From: Pterois miles
Taxonomy: Eukaryota; Chordata; Actinopteri; Perciformes; Scorpaenidae
NCBI GenBank assembly: GCA_947000775.1
Contig: CAMQGK010000327.1
Coordinates: 17,866,501-17,930,500, forward strand
Direction: 5' to 3'
DNA length: 64,000 bases
Shown here: piece by piece, positions 13,481 to 24,096 of the stretch
How the letters are laid out: the number at the start of each line of letters is the position of its first letter
Position numbering within the stretch: the stretch's first letter is position 1
The notes under the pieces: model-generated
The model's input: only the letters and a program-made list of their open reading frames with translations
Told to the model about the DNA's origin: nothing
Databases searched by the model: none
Program-made: the position numbers and the translations under genes

Positions 13481-15073
13481 TTCATTAAAGTGCGGGATTG
13501 TCTCCAGGCTGCTCTGTAATTGTGCCTGTTGTCTTGTTTTGTGATCCGGAGGTGTGTATGAATGCGTGGAGATTTGACCTTAGGCTATTTAGAATCTGAA
13601 GCAGCTACACATAGTGTGAGTCAAAGTAAAAGTGTTTGTTATGCAATAAAACAATTCAGTTTTCATATTGCATCTTTCATAGATTACATTAACTGAGGAA
13701 ATATGATCAAATTGCATTAAACACCATTAAAATTCCCTCATTTAAGGGATTTACTTGACTTGCCCAAAACTGACAAGATGTGAGAATAAATCACACTCAA
13801 GGAGTGTAAATGAAGTTAAATAAACGGTACAGGAGGGTGGGAAGTCTTTTCCCTTAAAACCGGTCTCCTCAAGAAAAAAAGTGAACTAGCCCCCATGTTT
13901 GTTTTTGATTCAGCGGGCTGAGATGACACAGTCTGTTGGGTACTCTATTGGCCATGTGGTCTGGGTGCATTGAGCGTGGCTGTGTGTCCAAGGGCCGAGC
14001 TGATTAGATAATAAACCGCAGGGTGAAGAGAGAGGACGGGACTGTCGACAAGGCCTCTTTTGCAGAAATTGTTTTTTAGCTTTTTACTGCTGCATCATCC
14101 TGTCAGGATGCTCAAGAGCTTGATGCCTGATACAAAAAAATTAAAAAAACAGCACTGCACAAACACTTTTTGAAGAGTGCTGACATCCAGCCTGCGTTGC
14201 CAACTAAGCATCTATAACTGAATATGTATTTATCAAGAATGGAATGAACTACTTTAAGGAATTTATCTGCTTCGTAAACACAGGATGTTTACCCATTTGT
14301 TTAAGGAATTACACAAGTTGAGCACTGACAACGGATTGCAGATTTTGCAACCTGATAAGTAAAACATACAAATCATTGGTGCTTTGATTTGAGAAGATTA
14401 GTTCGGGTTAGTTTGGGGGGAACAGCAGAACCCCAGCACGCTGCAAACGATGATTTGGCAAGAAGAAATACACAAACATGCAGCTGAGAGCTCGGCACAA
14501 GAGCTCTCCCTCAGTTGTTTATTCCCCCATGTCGAAATGCGGTGTGAAGTATTTTTCATTAAAGAAAAATAAATTAGCGTTATTTAGCGTTATTATTGTT
14601 TGAATCAGTCATGTTTCCCCCAGTGTATGAAACATAATGCCATTGACCTTCCTCTTGGTTTTGTGTTCGCCACTCAATTTATGTGATGTATTTTCGCTGT
14701 CAAATGACAAATGTACGCTAACTAGGAGCTTGTGCGTCTGTGTGTGCGTACCGTATGACTGCCACTGACCCCCGTCCTCCATGTTCATGCTCAAAAAACC
14801 CACAGCTAATTTGAAACCTGTTGATAGGTATGGTGCAGATCAAGTGCAATTTGGGGGCAGCACAAAAGTCAATGAGGAAACATGAATGGAGGTAAAAGAC
14901 TTGGATTCGCTCTGGGTGGCATAAAGTGAGAGGCAAGTCTTCTCACGTTGAAAACTTGAATAAATAAAAAAAATAATTTGCAGCTTTTCTTAAACTCCAC
15001 TCTATGAATTTACATACAGAAAGCCTGAAGGAAAACAAGAGAAACAACTAGAGCACTTAGTTGACTGAATAGT
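13481..15073. other. unique AT-rich sequence, no gene seen
   Basis: No repeat or exon is recognised. TTTAGCGTTA is repeated at 14574-14592 as a short local duplication. Confidence 0.45.
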
Positions 15074-15672
15074 TGGTATTGTGGGAAATACAGTTGTTTG
15101 CTTTCATGCCAAGAGCTAAATCAGAAGATTGTAATCTCTATAAACAGATTCTGTATTCACATGTTGAATCTGTAGGATTGGACCAGATTTTGGCAACAGA
15201 AGCGCTCTGATTTATTTTTGTAGTCTGAGTCAAATTGATCGATCATAACTGAGCAGGCTTTGGTTGAATGGAGATAAGGGGCAGAACACACTGGCTGAAA
15301 CGCAATCTCTGAACTGGCTATCGTCTGACGATGATTTAGCTTTTTATTGATTTAAAATGAAACTGCCGTCTCTCAACTCCAACTCTAGTCTTGCATTAAG
15401 TTGCAAATTGGTCTGTAAACAATGAGCAGTGCATGAACAAGTAAGTCTTGGCCTGGATATCCGCTGGCTACTATACTACTATAAAGCCCCTTGCCCCCAG
15501 AGGCTTATCTGTTGTCAGACAGAGAGCGGATGGCTTCCAAGATTGAGATGATTAATACCACAATCTTGTTTGTACGTTAAATACGAAGCCGAGGTGAGCA
15601 GCTGGTTAGCTTAGCTTAGCATAAAACCTGGAAGGAGGGCTCAGCAGCTAGCCTGGCTGTGTCCAAAGTTTT
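15074..15672 (+). mobile_element. dispersed teleost repeat interrupted by another element
   Basis: The outer repeat is seen in two halves. At 15074-15132 is GTGGGAAATACAGTTGTTTG, leading into AAATCAGAAGATTG. At 15539-15672 it resumes with CAAGATTGAGATGATTAATA, then TTAGCTTAGCTTAGCATAAA and CAGCTAGCCTGGCTGTGTCC. From memory this order matches a very common teleost interspersed repeat in which the two halves are contiguous. Both halves carry AAGATTG at the junction, which fits a target duplication. A further piece, AAAGCTCACTAACAATACAT at 15940-15959, may be the continuation of the same repeat beyond a second insertion. Confidence 0.6.
15133..15538 (+). mobile_element. element inserted in the 15.1-kb repeat; relative of 34.1-kb copy
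   Basis: This block shares an ordered series of words with 34125-34450 and 35340-35415: CTCTATAAACAGAT, TTTGTAGTC, GAGCAGGCTTTGGT, GATGATTTAGC, AACTCCAACTC, AGTCTTGGCC with GGATAT, and TTGCCCCCAGAGG. The order is the same in both, so they are two diverged copies of one dispersed element. No coding potential remains. Ends are approximate, and no clear terminal inverted repeats were seen. Confidence 0.65.
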
Positions 15673-16329
15673 AAAACATTCAACTTACAAGCACACATAT
15701 GACGTGTCTACACATTGTGGTTCTGCTGTCCGTCTTGTCCGTCTCCGCAAGTAAAATGCAAGCCATTTTACTTGTGTTATAGTATGCACACGAACATGAC
15801 CCTTCAAATCTTCTTCTTCTACAGTATACAGCTATACTGTGACTGAACGCATCCTGTGTAGACAAAAAGGAAGTACTGGAGCGGCTGCTGCTCTGCTAAC
15901 CTGCTGCTCATGCTACAGCTCCTGTGAAGACAGTGTTAAAGCTCACTAACAATACATTATATCAGTAGTGTGGGGCTTTGTGTGGACAGTAAACACCACT
16001 GCAACAGTAGTCATTTTCACATAAAATAAATCAATATAGATATTGGTTTTACACTGTATTCAAAAGCAGCTTTGGTGACAAAAGTGCAGATTCCTCAAGC
16101 ATAGAAAACAATGCTTGAAAGAATGCTGGGATATTTTTGACCACCTGTTTAGATTTTCTAATTTTCTTTTGTTACTGCTTATTGCTGTTGCTAGAATAAC
16201 TTTCATAAAGCCACAACTAAGTCCATCTGTCGGTCCAGGTGCACACATACACAGTCATTTAATGTGAAATATGTTGCATATTGTAGCTGCTGGCATATGA
16301 GGAGGTGAAGTGACAGTCGACACCAGTAT
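15673..16329. other. mixed sequence, no gene seen
   Basis: GTGTCTACACATTGTGG at 15703 and CTGTGTAGAC at 15854 form a short inverted pair about 150 bases apart. This may mark a small insertion between two parts of the 15.1-kb repeat. Otherwise nothing is recognised. Confidence 0.35.
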
Positions 16330-16720
16330 TGCATCCCTTAGTGGTTTGGCGTGTGTCCATGAGTCCCTGTGCTATGCATTCTACACAAGAGGCTTGCTCT
16401 TCAAGCCAAATCTCATTCCAAAAGGCTTGGGGGAGCAGAGCTAACGGGGGCCCCAGGAGCAGCACTGTAATGGGAATCCTGATGGGCCCCGATCTCTGTG
16501 GAAAGACTGGTTCCCCTGTTTAATGAGGCTCCGGGCCCCTCCTCACCATCAACCTATCTCTCCTCGCTGTTTCTCACGTCTGCCGGAGCAGATTCACTTA
16601 CTTCTCACGGTAAATCTGGAGAGCAGCGGCCCTGATCAACGTTAATTACCTACACTCCTCCTTGAGGAAGTTCACTTGCTCGTCCGACGGCTGGATGGGC
16701 CGCCAAGCTTGTGCACCAAA
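16330..16720. promoter_or_regulatory. candidate conserved noncoding element or exon-bearing block
   Basis: A GC-balanced, repeat-free block that stands out from its AT-rich surroundings. It includes GATGGGCCCCGATCTC and GTTAATTACC, a homeodomain-type word. On the minus strand a 58-base segment (16650-16707) is bounded by AAG and GTAATT splice-like signals and is open in one frame, ending NFLKEEC. I cannot tell whether this is a micro-exon or regulatory DNA. Confidence 0.28.
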
Positions 16721-17006
16721 GAGGAAATTGAGTTACGATAACAGGAGATGAGCAAATTGAATTCTCACACCATACATCCACTCAGTGGGACAGCCCATAC
16801 CTCCCCCCTCCACCTTACCAGCCTCCCCCACCTCCCTCCTCCCTGCAGAGTCCCCTGCTCTCTGTTTATAATTGCCTGAGCCCCCAGAATTTAAAATAAT
16901 AAGATCAGGTTTCCAGGCAGGTAAGTGCATCCAGACTTGTTATCTGTGATATCACCGGTGCTTTAGCCCTCTTCCTCCCGCTCCCTCGTTTTCTCCCTTA
17001 TCCCCC
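16721..17006. other. pyrimidine-rich unique sequence
   Basis: CCTCCC-rich on the plus strand from about 16800. No gene seen. Confidence 0.4.
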
Positions 17007-17047
17007 CTCTCTCTCTCTCTCTCTCTCTCTCCATCTCTCTCTCTTTC
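17007..17047. repeat. (CT)n microsatellite
   Basis: A CT dinucleotide run with a short CCAT interruption at about 17031. Confidence 0.95.
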
Positions 17048-18477
17048 TAGGGTATCCCCTGCTTTTCTAAAACTGTACAGTGAAACACAATACTTTGCAT
17101 TATATACTTTGTGAAAAGCGGTTTCTGCAGCATCTTGTCATCGTTTGGGTGACCGGCTGCCGTTTGAAGTGCTCTCGGGTTCAGGGCTCTGCGTATAACA
17201 GTGACGGCTCGGCTGCACAACAGCGTATTATTTACCCAGATGGGGTTAATTGCTGAATAAAAGAATGGTTCTTTTCAGTTGACCATTGTAAAGCTTTGCC
17301 CACCCCTCTACCAAGGCTTCCTCCACACACACTCACACACACAAACTGCACGGCTGCAGAAATCCGAGCATGCATATGGACAGCACACACAGGCACATAT
17401 GCATGCACATAGACACTTATACCCACACTAACATATATGCACAGCCATGGAAATATTACAAGAATGCAAGCAAGATGGCACACATGTAAATGCACAAACA
17501 CACAAACAATTTGACAAAAAATAAAACTCTTCTGTTGCAGCAGAACCACTTAGGTTATTCTAAAGAAAAAAACTGAATGTGTGTGCGTGTGTGTGTTGAA
17601 GTTTAAAGTGGATGATGGTAGTGGGAGGGGGTGGGGTGATAATCCACCGGCTTTCCCCATCAGATCAGTACCGAAGAAGGTGGCATCATTCCACAAAAAT
17701 GCAAGCCTCTGATCACATACAGTACAGTTACTTATCTAAATGAAACTCACATTGCCTGAGTAATCACATGACATATGATGGCATGCAGTAAGTATGAGAG
17801 GAAAAATTCATAACGCGTGAGAGGGAAGAAAGGGAGAAAAAAAAAAACAAGTTAATGCACAGAAGTGGGGGGTGAGGGGTGGAGAAAATGAGAGAATGTG
17901 AGAAAGAAAGAGGAGGAGAGGTTAAATAGCTCCCACACTTCAGGGCAGGATGGCAGGTTGGACAGGGCTTGACAAGTCCCAGAACAGTAGCCTCTCCTGA
18001 TCCCCATTAGCAGCAGCCTGACAGTATTTCTCCTTTGAAGAACAAAAAGTCAACACTCCATTTGTGGAGATAAGGTGCAGGTGAAGGAGTGAGCATGGGG
18101 CCAGAGAAATGGTTTGGGCTATACTAGCTAAGAAAAAAAAAAAAGGTTAAATCATTTGAACTGCTGTGCTGTTTCATTGAAACAATGTGTACATTATACT
18201 GCGGCTCCTTCCATCTTTCTTCTAAAACTCCTGATCTTTAAGTGCTTAACGCTTTACGTTCCACACAGATTAGCTGCTGCTGACCCTTTTCTGTAAATAT
18301 TGCTCAGACGGACTAGAGATGCAATGACATCACACACCTGAACAAAGCTTGGGAGTGGAGGCCATCAGAGTTCCCACTCTCTGTCTCAGTGACCTGCATG
18401 TCTCTTAAAAAACCCACACTCTCCAACCCCCTTTCAGAGACCCTGGTGTCCCATCTTAGCCCTGCTCTTCAAACAGG
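17048..18477. other. unique sequence with CA/GT patches, no gene seen
   Basis: CA-rich words at 17320-17500 make the 105-codon minus frame there open. A GT patch lies at 17577-17597, and purine-rich stretches at 17820-17920. No dispersed repeat is recognised. Confidence 0.45.
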
Positions 18478-18700
18478 CCTGCATTGATTAACTCGGGGGG
18501 GCTTTCTCTGCCATCCACCTATTAATTATATGGCCTTCATTAACACTGGGCTGATGAATGGCCTCGGCTGGAAAGGCGAGTTAAGAGGAGGTGTTAACAC
18601 AGCACCTGCCTGCACTCATGTGGCCACTTATTAACCAACAATGACCTTCCACATCATAAACCCACTGGCCGGCTATTTGCTGTCTAATAAACGGAGCCCC
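18478..18700. promoter_or_regulatory. candidate conserved noncoding element, ATTA-rich
   Basis: A repeat-free block with a dense series of homeodomain-type cores in about 200 bases: GATTAACTC, CTATTAATTATATGG, CATTAACAC, GTTAACAC, CTTATTAACC and CTAATAAACGG. They are interleaved with GC-rich words. No open frame crosses it. The density and spacing resemble developmental enhancers; conservation is untested. Confidence 0.33.
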
Positions 18701-20094
18701 TCTCCCTCGCCCCCCTACCCCTTCCCCACTCGATCCCCTTTACTTGAGCCCCTCAGAGTTTATTGTTCTGGAGGAAAAAAAATAGATGCCTGTAAACTTC
18801 AGACACCTGGAATCAACTAAAATGCAGATCCATGGGACCAAAAAGGAGTTAAGTAGGGTAGGTGGTTAATGGATTGATGAAGAGCCTCTCCACAAGCCTT
18901 CTAAAGAGATGGCAGAAGCAGCTATAGGAAAGTGTCAAAGCTTTTCTCTCTTCACACTAATGATAGTAGCTATAGGCAGCACTCATGCAAATCAATCATA
19001 ATAGGAGGTCAATATGGAATATGGAGTACATATATGGAAAACATGGTGGTTTTCATCTATCTGTTACAGTAATGGCTTTTTGTCATTCTGACTTATAGAT
19101 ATACTCTACATAAATGTTTGTTACGGCTTTATTCAGACATGACCTGGTGCAAAAATAAGCAATGAGTTTAAAAGTTATGATATGAAAGAAAAGTTCATTT
19201 TCTGTTGTCTCACAAGCTTCATCAGTGATGGCTCCTAAAATATATTTTCAATTCCAAATGTATTGGTAGCTAAGGCTATTTCATCACCATCTTGACTGCA
19301 GGAGACACTCAGCTCATTTCTCCCAGTCAATCCACTAATACATGAGAGGATTCATGCTGCCTGTTTTATAATGTCCAACAGTGAAGCATGGCAAGACAAG
19401 TTGGGACTCTCACTTAATTTCTATTTGCTCACATGCTGTAAAGCATTTGGTTGACTAAATGCTCCGTTTCTTCGACAATTTGCTCAGTCTGTTAAGTCTC
19501 TGTCTTACCAAGATTACTCTGTGTTCAGTGAGAGTGTTTTAGGTTGTGGAAGACTCTGGTGATGCACAATGAGTCCATGGGCAGGGTGCACGCAGACAGA
19601 CAGGTAGGCAGACTGTCCAATCATTCAAGCCAAATGAAATGACTGGCTTATTACAGTATTGTTTTCTTTTTTTATCATCATTATCAGCAGCATTTGATAT
19701 AGATTGCTGTTGGGATGTATTGAGAATTTCAACAAATATAACAAAAATGCTAAACATACAAAAATACTAACCCATTCAAGTAGGTCTAATACGTTACTGC
19801 CATGGTCTTAATCAGGCCAAAAAAGACATCAGATTAATGTTGTCTATACATGGTGCCATTTTTATCATTGTTACCTTCATGTTAAAGTAATTTTGAGAGG
19901 AGATGTAAAAGAGATGTAAAATTGTAATCACATTTACGTAACAATGTGCATGTCTTAAAGGGCCATAGATTACAAGACATGGTGAACAAGTGGATTCATA
20001 TAAGTTCATATAAGTTTATAATTGTCAGCTGAGGAATTAATGAAGAAATTAAAACAGTAGAGTCAAAAAAGCCCTGATGACTGGGATTGTAGCA
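18701..20094. other. unique sequence, no gene seen
   Basis: AT-rich from about 18950. TTCATATAAG is repeated in near-tandem at 19995-20016. No dispersed repeat or exon is recognised. Confidence 0.45.
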
Positions 20095-20420
20095 GGGATA
20101 TATTTCTGTCAATGTCAGAGTAAGTAGTTTCAGCCATTTGCTCAGCAGTTAGAGTGCTCCATAGCGGCTGTGTGGATGGAGACCTCTCAACAGCGGGCGA
20201 TAGTTTGGTAGATCTCAGACAGACATAATGGTCTGGGGCCGAGCCACCGCTCAGTCCCTCTGCAGATCAGGGGGAGAAACAGGAGAGAGAGGCCTGGTAA
20301 TGGGCCCTAATGTGAGGACGTATTTATTTCATCCACTGGCCCAAGTAATTGGCTGTCTTTCAGTGTGGCTGGGGTTAAAACGCCGAGTGATGGATGGCAG
20401 TTTTGACAGAGGTTAGCTGG
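20095..20420. promoter_or_regulatory. candidate conserved noncoding element
   Basis: A GC-balanced, repeat-free block flanked by AT-rich sequence. It includes GGGCCCTAATGTGAGG and CCAAGTAATTGGC, a palindromic-type word with an ATTA core. A 62-codon plus frame crosses part of it, without a motif. Confidence 0.25.
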
Positions 20421-21954
20421 CTTCCGCTTTCACTGCTATTCTTCTCCCTGAGAGATGGATCCTGTCACTGGCTTTTGGTGGAGTGATCCACTTTGAACTC
20501 CTTCATCACGGACCAAAACCTCAAGGCCAATTTTAGCAAAATTACTAACTGAACATTAAATAAAACACGCATTAAGGAAAACAATAGAGCTATTAGCAAG
20601 GAGCAGAACCCATGTATTTACCCTGGACTGGAACATAACTCTCCCAGTTTGGGTTATAATGTCACATTGAAATTCCTTCATGCGGTACCAAAGTCACTAT
20701 GGGAGTATGGAATAAATGGGCAAGTCAAACCTTTTAGCGACTAATCTTAATGAATGTAATGATGAGAGATGAATTTAGGGGGGGAGCACAAACTGAACCA
20801 ATTATAAAAGCCACTGCTATGCTGGCATGAGAATATGTTCCTGTCTATTAGTATAAATGTATTGTACAATAAACTCAACTAATTCCCAAGTCAGTGGATC
20901 TGAGGGGGGAAATGGTGGTCTGGGGGGTTACATTACTGTTGAGACCTCATCTGCTCATTTAAGTCAAAAGTAGAACAGTGTTGACTGCAGAATGGAATCA
21001 TTCTGGATTTGGTTGAGATACCGTCCGCCGAAATGTTTTTAATTGAACATTTCATCCGTTCTAAGCTTTGCCAAACCCATGACGAGCTCAATGTGCAGCC
21101 GGATTCAATCCTAAAAACAGAGCCAATAGAGTTACATTTGACATTGAGGCAAGTTTCCTTTGGCTTGAGGACAGAACTGTACAAGTGATTCTGAGAGCCA
21201 TAAAAAACACATTCACAAGGTTCCTGAAAGAGAAGTGAGGAACATATACTACTAAGAAAAATGAATGAGAAACTCACTTTATGATGAGCAGGTATCCTCC
21301 CAGACCCCCACATCTACCTATTCTCAGTGTCTGGCAGGTGGATCCAACCATCGCCGTGGAGGGGCAGGGCAGGAACGTTAAATTACATCTGGGGAGACGA
21401 GTTCTCTCACAGCTGCCAGGCCGCTTAACCCTTCCAGCTAAAAGAAACCTATTTAATGCATTCCATAAATCTAATCAAACAAGCCCCTCTCACTCATTAC
21501 TCCTTCTGATTCAACGGTGCTCCCTCATGCCACGCACGGCACGCCATGCCAGGACAGCTGAAAAATCAGGACCTGAAATCCAAAAACAATGAAGAGGACT
21601 TTTAAAAAAAAAAAAAAAAACCCAGACATGGACGTAGTGCATGTTTAGCTTTTTTGCCCAGAGGAGACTGGAAGAATTATGTTCTCTGTTATCCTTCAGT
21701 TGATCCCTTGATTATAGTCATACAGGTTATGCTGAAATTCTTAAGCAAGCTGGGAAAGGGGCTTTGAGCATGAAAAACATACTGCTTTATGGGAATGAAT
21801 CAACCATGTGACAGATTTTAAATTCCTCAGAGTCTCCCAAACAAATGTTACTCCTGATGGTCAGAGAGGAAGTTCGTTGCCGCATCCAAAAGTAAATCAA
21901 ATGCATATTTATGTCTCTATTTTGTGTGTCTCACACTCTTTTTTTTTCCCTCCC
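20421..21954. other. unique sequence with a poly-A run, no gene seen
   Basis: A run of 17 A lies at 21604-21620. The 126-codon minus frame (20933-21313) and the 103-codon plus frame (21281-21592) have no recognisable domain, signal sequence or supporting splice sites. Confidence 0.4.
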
Positions 21955-22145
21955 CTTCCTTCTGTGAAGCCTAGATGGAGAACTTTCCCTGCTTCAGCGG
22001 TCTTGGCCGTAGGGATATTAGTCGAGACAGGCAATAGTGTTGATTACTCATTGGCCATTAGATTGCTTTCACTGCAGTGGCTAAGCCTCCTGCATCATGA
22101 GATCGCTTGGCTGAGTGCAAGATTAGAGAGCGTGCTTTGCTCAAA
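21955..22145. promoter_or_regulatory. candidate conserved noncoding element
   Basis: A repeat-free block carrying TTGATTACTCATTGGCC and CATTAGATTGC and ending near GATTAGAGAGCG. It explains why the longest open frame in the window (21808-22374, 188 codons, plus) is uninterrupted here: that frame runs through this block and then a proline-coding CCCC-rich stretch. It has no recognisable domain, so I do not call it a gene. Confidence 0.28.
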
Positions 22146-22861
22146 TCCCCCTGCTCGCCCCCACCCACTGACCCGCCACCCCTTCACCCTCCAAGCCACC
22201 CTTCCCTTCCCTTTCCCCACCTCGGAAAAAAAAACTTCATCTGGCTCCCCTCAGGTCAGTGAGGCGGTGCAGCGGCAAGACAGGTTGACTAGCTGTGCAG
22301 TCCTTATTACCTCATTTCCTGTGACCACGGTTTTACCCCCTTTTCTTTTTCTAGTGCAGGAACATGTTTTATGATGGTAATACATAGTTAATGGTCCCTA
22401 TGACTTAATTGTTTTTAGGGTCAATTTGTAGTGACAAATTCAACTGAACCCAATTGTTTTGTTGGCTCCTTGGAACGCATTTGGCAAGCGAGGAGCGAGC
22501 GGGTTCTGTTTATGATTTTAGCGAGTCCTGTCACACACACATCACACAACTCCCCACATGCATAAAACACATGGATAAACATACTACCACACATACTTGT
22601 ACTTATGACACCCATGTGGACAGAATGAAGGATGGTAAGAACTCGGTTGTTGCACAAAAGTCATATGACCTGTTTCCACCTGGTTTTATGCCTCTGCTTC
22701 TAATGTTGGCCTCTTTAGCACTGACGGAATTCAGAAAAAAACAAAAACAAACGAGTTTCTTTTTAAAACAGAACAAGAGGGAAAGAAATCATATTTCACG
22801 TCCAAAAGTTCCCTCAGAGCCGCTTGGCAAAGTGAACCCAAAACTTACTATGAGGGTTTAA
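22146..22861. other. unique sequence, no gene seen
   Basis: C-rich at 22140-22230, then CA-rich words at 22530-22620. The two frames at 22421-22861 overlap on opposite strands. Confidence 0.4.
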
Positions 22862-23055
22862 TAGCTCTGAGCCTCCTCTTCAAAATGAGCTTGGACTTGA
22901 AAGGTGGCAAAGCAAAGGCAGCGAGAGGCATAGCAGCGCAGCTTAAAGCTCATTACCCTCTCTCCCCGGCACCTCGCTGAGTTGAAAAGGCTTGGCTGCC
23001 TCTCGTAGACACAGCCACTGGCTCCTAATCAGGTCAACAGCGGAATTAACCAATC
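22862..23055. promoter_or_regulatory. candidate conserved noncoding element
   Basis: A repeat-free, GC-balanced block with CTCATTACCC, CTAATCAGG and GGAATTAACC. It sits directly upstream of the transposon-like repeat at 23253. No open frame crosses it. Confidence 0.25.
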
Positions 23056-23252
23056 TTTTAGATTTGGTCACTGATGCTTGCAGGTTGTAAAAATACTTGC
23101 TTTTGAGTGTCATTGTGGTTTACTGTGATATAGTTCGTGTCTGTCATTTAGAACAAAGAGGGATATTTTAAAAGAGTTACAAGACGAGGCTGAACTTCAG
23201 GGAGGACAGGGGCACAAGAACGCTCAAGTTATGAGTCTGCTAGAGAGTTGTG

Positions 23253-24096
23253 CAGTGGTGGAAAGTAACTGAACACATTTACTCAAGTACTGTACATTAA
23301 CTCAGTTTTAATGCACTGCTTCTTTACTTGAGTGTCTTCATTTGAGGCAACTACACTACATTTTGGAGGAAATTATTGTATTACCACTTACATCAGAACA
23401 TGTGATCATGGATATATATAATTATATGAATATAAGTAAGACACCAAAAGTGTTAGAAATAGCTCCTCAAAGAGCTCCAGCATTAAAATGTTTACACACT
23501 AATGCACAGCCCAATAATATTACATATAATAATTTTTAAAAATCTGAAAAGAGAAATTCTGCGTAACTAGTTGTCAAAAGTAACTTCTGATACCAATACT
23601 TTCTTTATTTAAAGCTGCTATAATCCATATTTCATACTAAGAAAATACTCTGTTGTTAGTTCTATATTCAGAATTACTTTAGGGAAAATGCAAAATAACT
23701 AGCATCAAAATGTACTGAAAGTAGCAGCTAAATAACCATACAGGAGATGCTGGAAACTAAAACTGATGAGGGCAAACATTTTAAATATGATAATAATAAT
23801 AAAAGAGTTAATAATGGATTTACATTCATCAGGTGGCCAGACATGACAGCTAATTTGCTCAGTGTTGGCTGGTTGTGTAAATAGGCAACAGTTTGCTAAT
23901 ATGCTCAAACATAACCACTTTATAAGGTGCTAATATTTCAATATTGTTCAGAACCTTTTTGCGCTGCCCCCAAGTGGTAAAAAATTAATGCAGCTTTAAG
24001 TATAATGTTTTTGCTTTTATACTGTATGTGCATGTTTACACTGTGGTATTGCTATTTTTACTTAAGTTAATGGTTTTAGTACTTCTTCCAACACAC
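23253..24096. mobile_element. nonautonomous DNA-transposon-like repeat with AGTACTTCTTCC end
   Basis: The left end reads CAGTGGTGGAAAGTAACT, then CACATTTACTCAAGTACTG. The right end reads TTTTAGTACTTCTTCCAACA. Reversed, the right end is GTTGGAAGAAGTACT, an imperfect inverted match of the left end, so the element has terminal inverted repeats and no coding capacity. A second copy lies at 28190-28557. From memory this is one of the commonest short repeats in teleost genomes. The interior is interrupted by a different element at 23608-23999. Confidence 0.75.
23608..23999. mobile_element. small element nested inside the 23.3-kb repeat
   Basis: The left end reads TTTAAAGCTGCTATAATCC and the right end ATTAATGCAGCTTTAAG. 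Reversed, the right end gives CTTAAAGCTGCATTAAT, so the two ends form an inverted repeat about 390 bases apart. The interior has TTGCGCTGCCCCCAAGTGG near its right end. No coding potential. Removing it brings together the two flanks of the outer repeat. Confidence 0.6.

Noticed and set aside
13123..13485. Minus-strand exon ending at a perfect CAG|GTAAGT donor
   Set aside because: The donor is good, but no acceptor-bounded coding segment with protein-like content could be defined before it; kept only as part of a candidate regulatory block.
21808..22374. 188-codon protein
   Set aside because: Longest frame in the window, but no recognisable domain, low-complexity proline-coding end, and no splice or promoter support. 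A stop-poor candidate regulatory block explains it.
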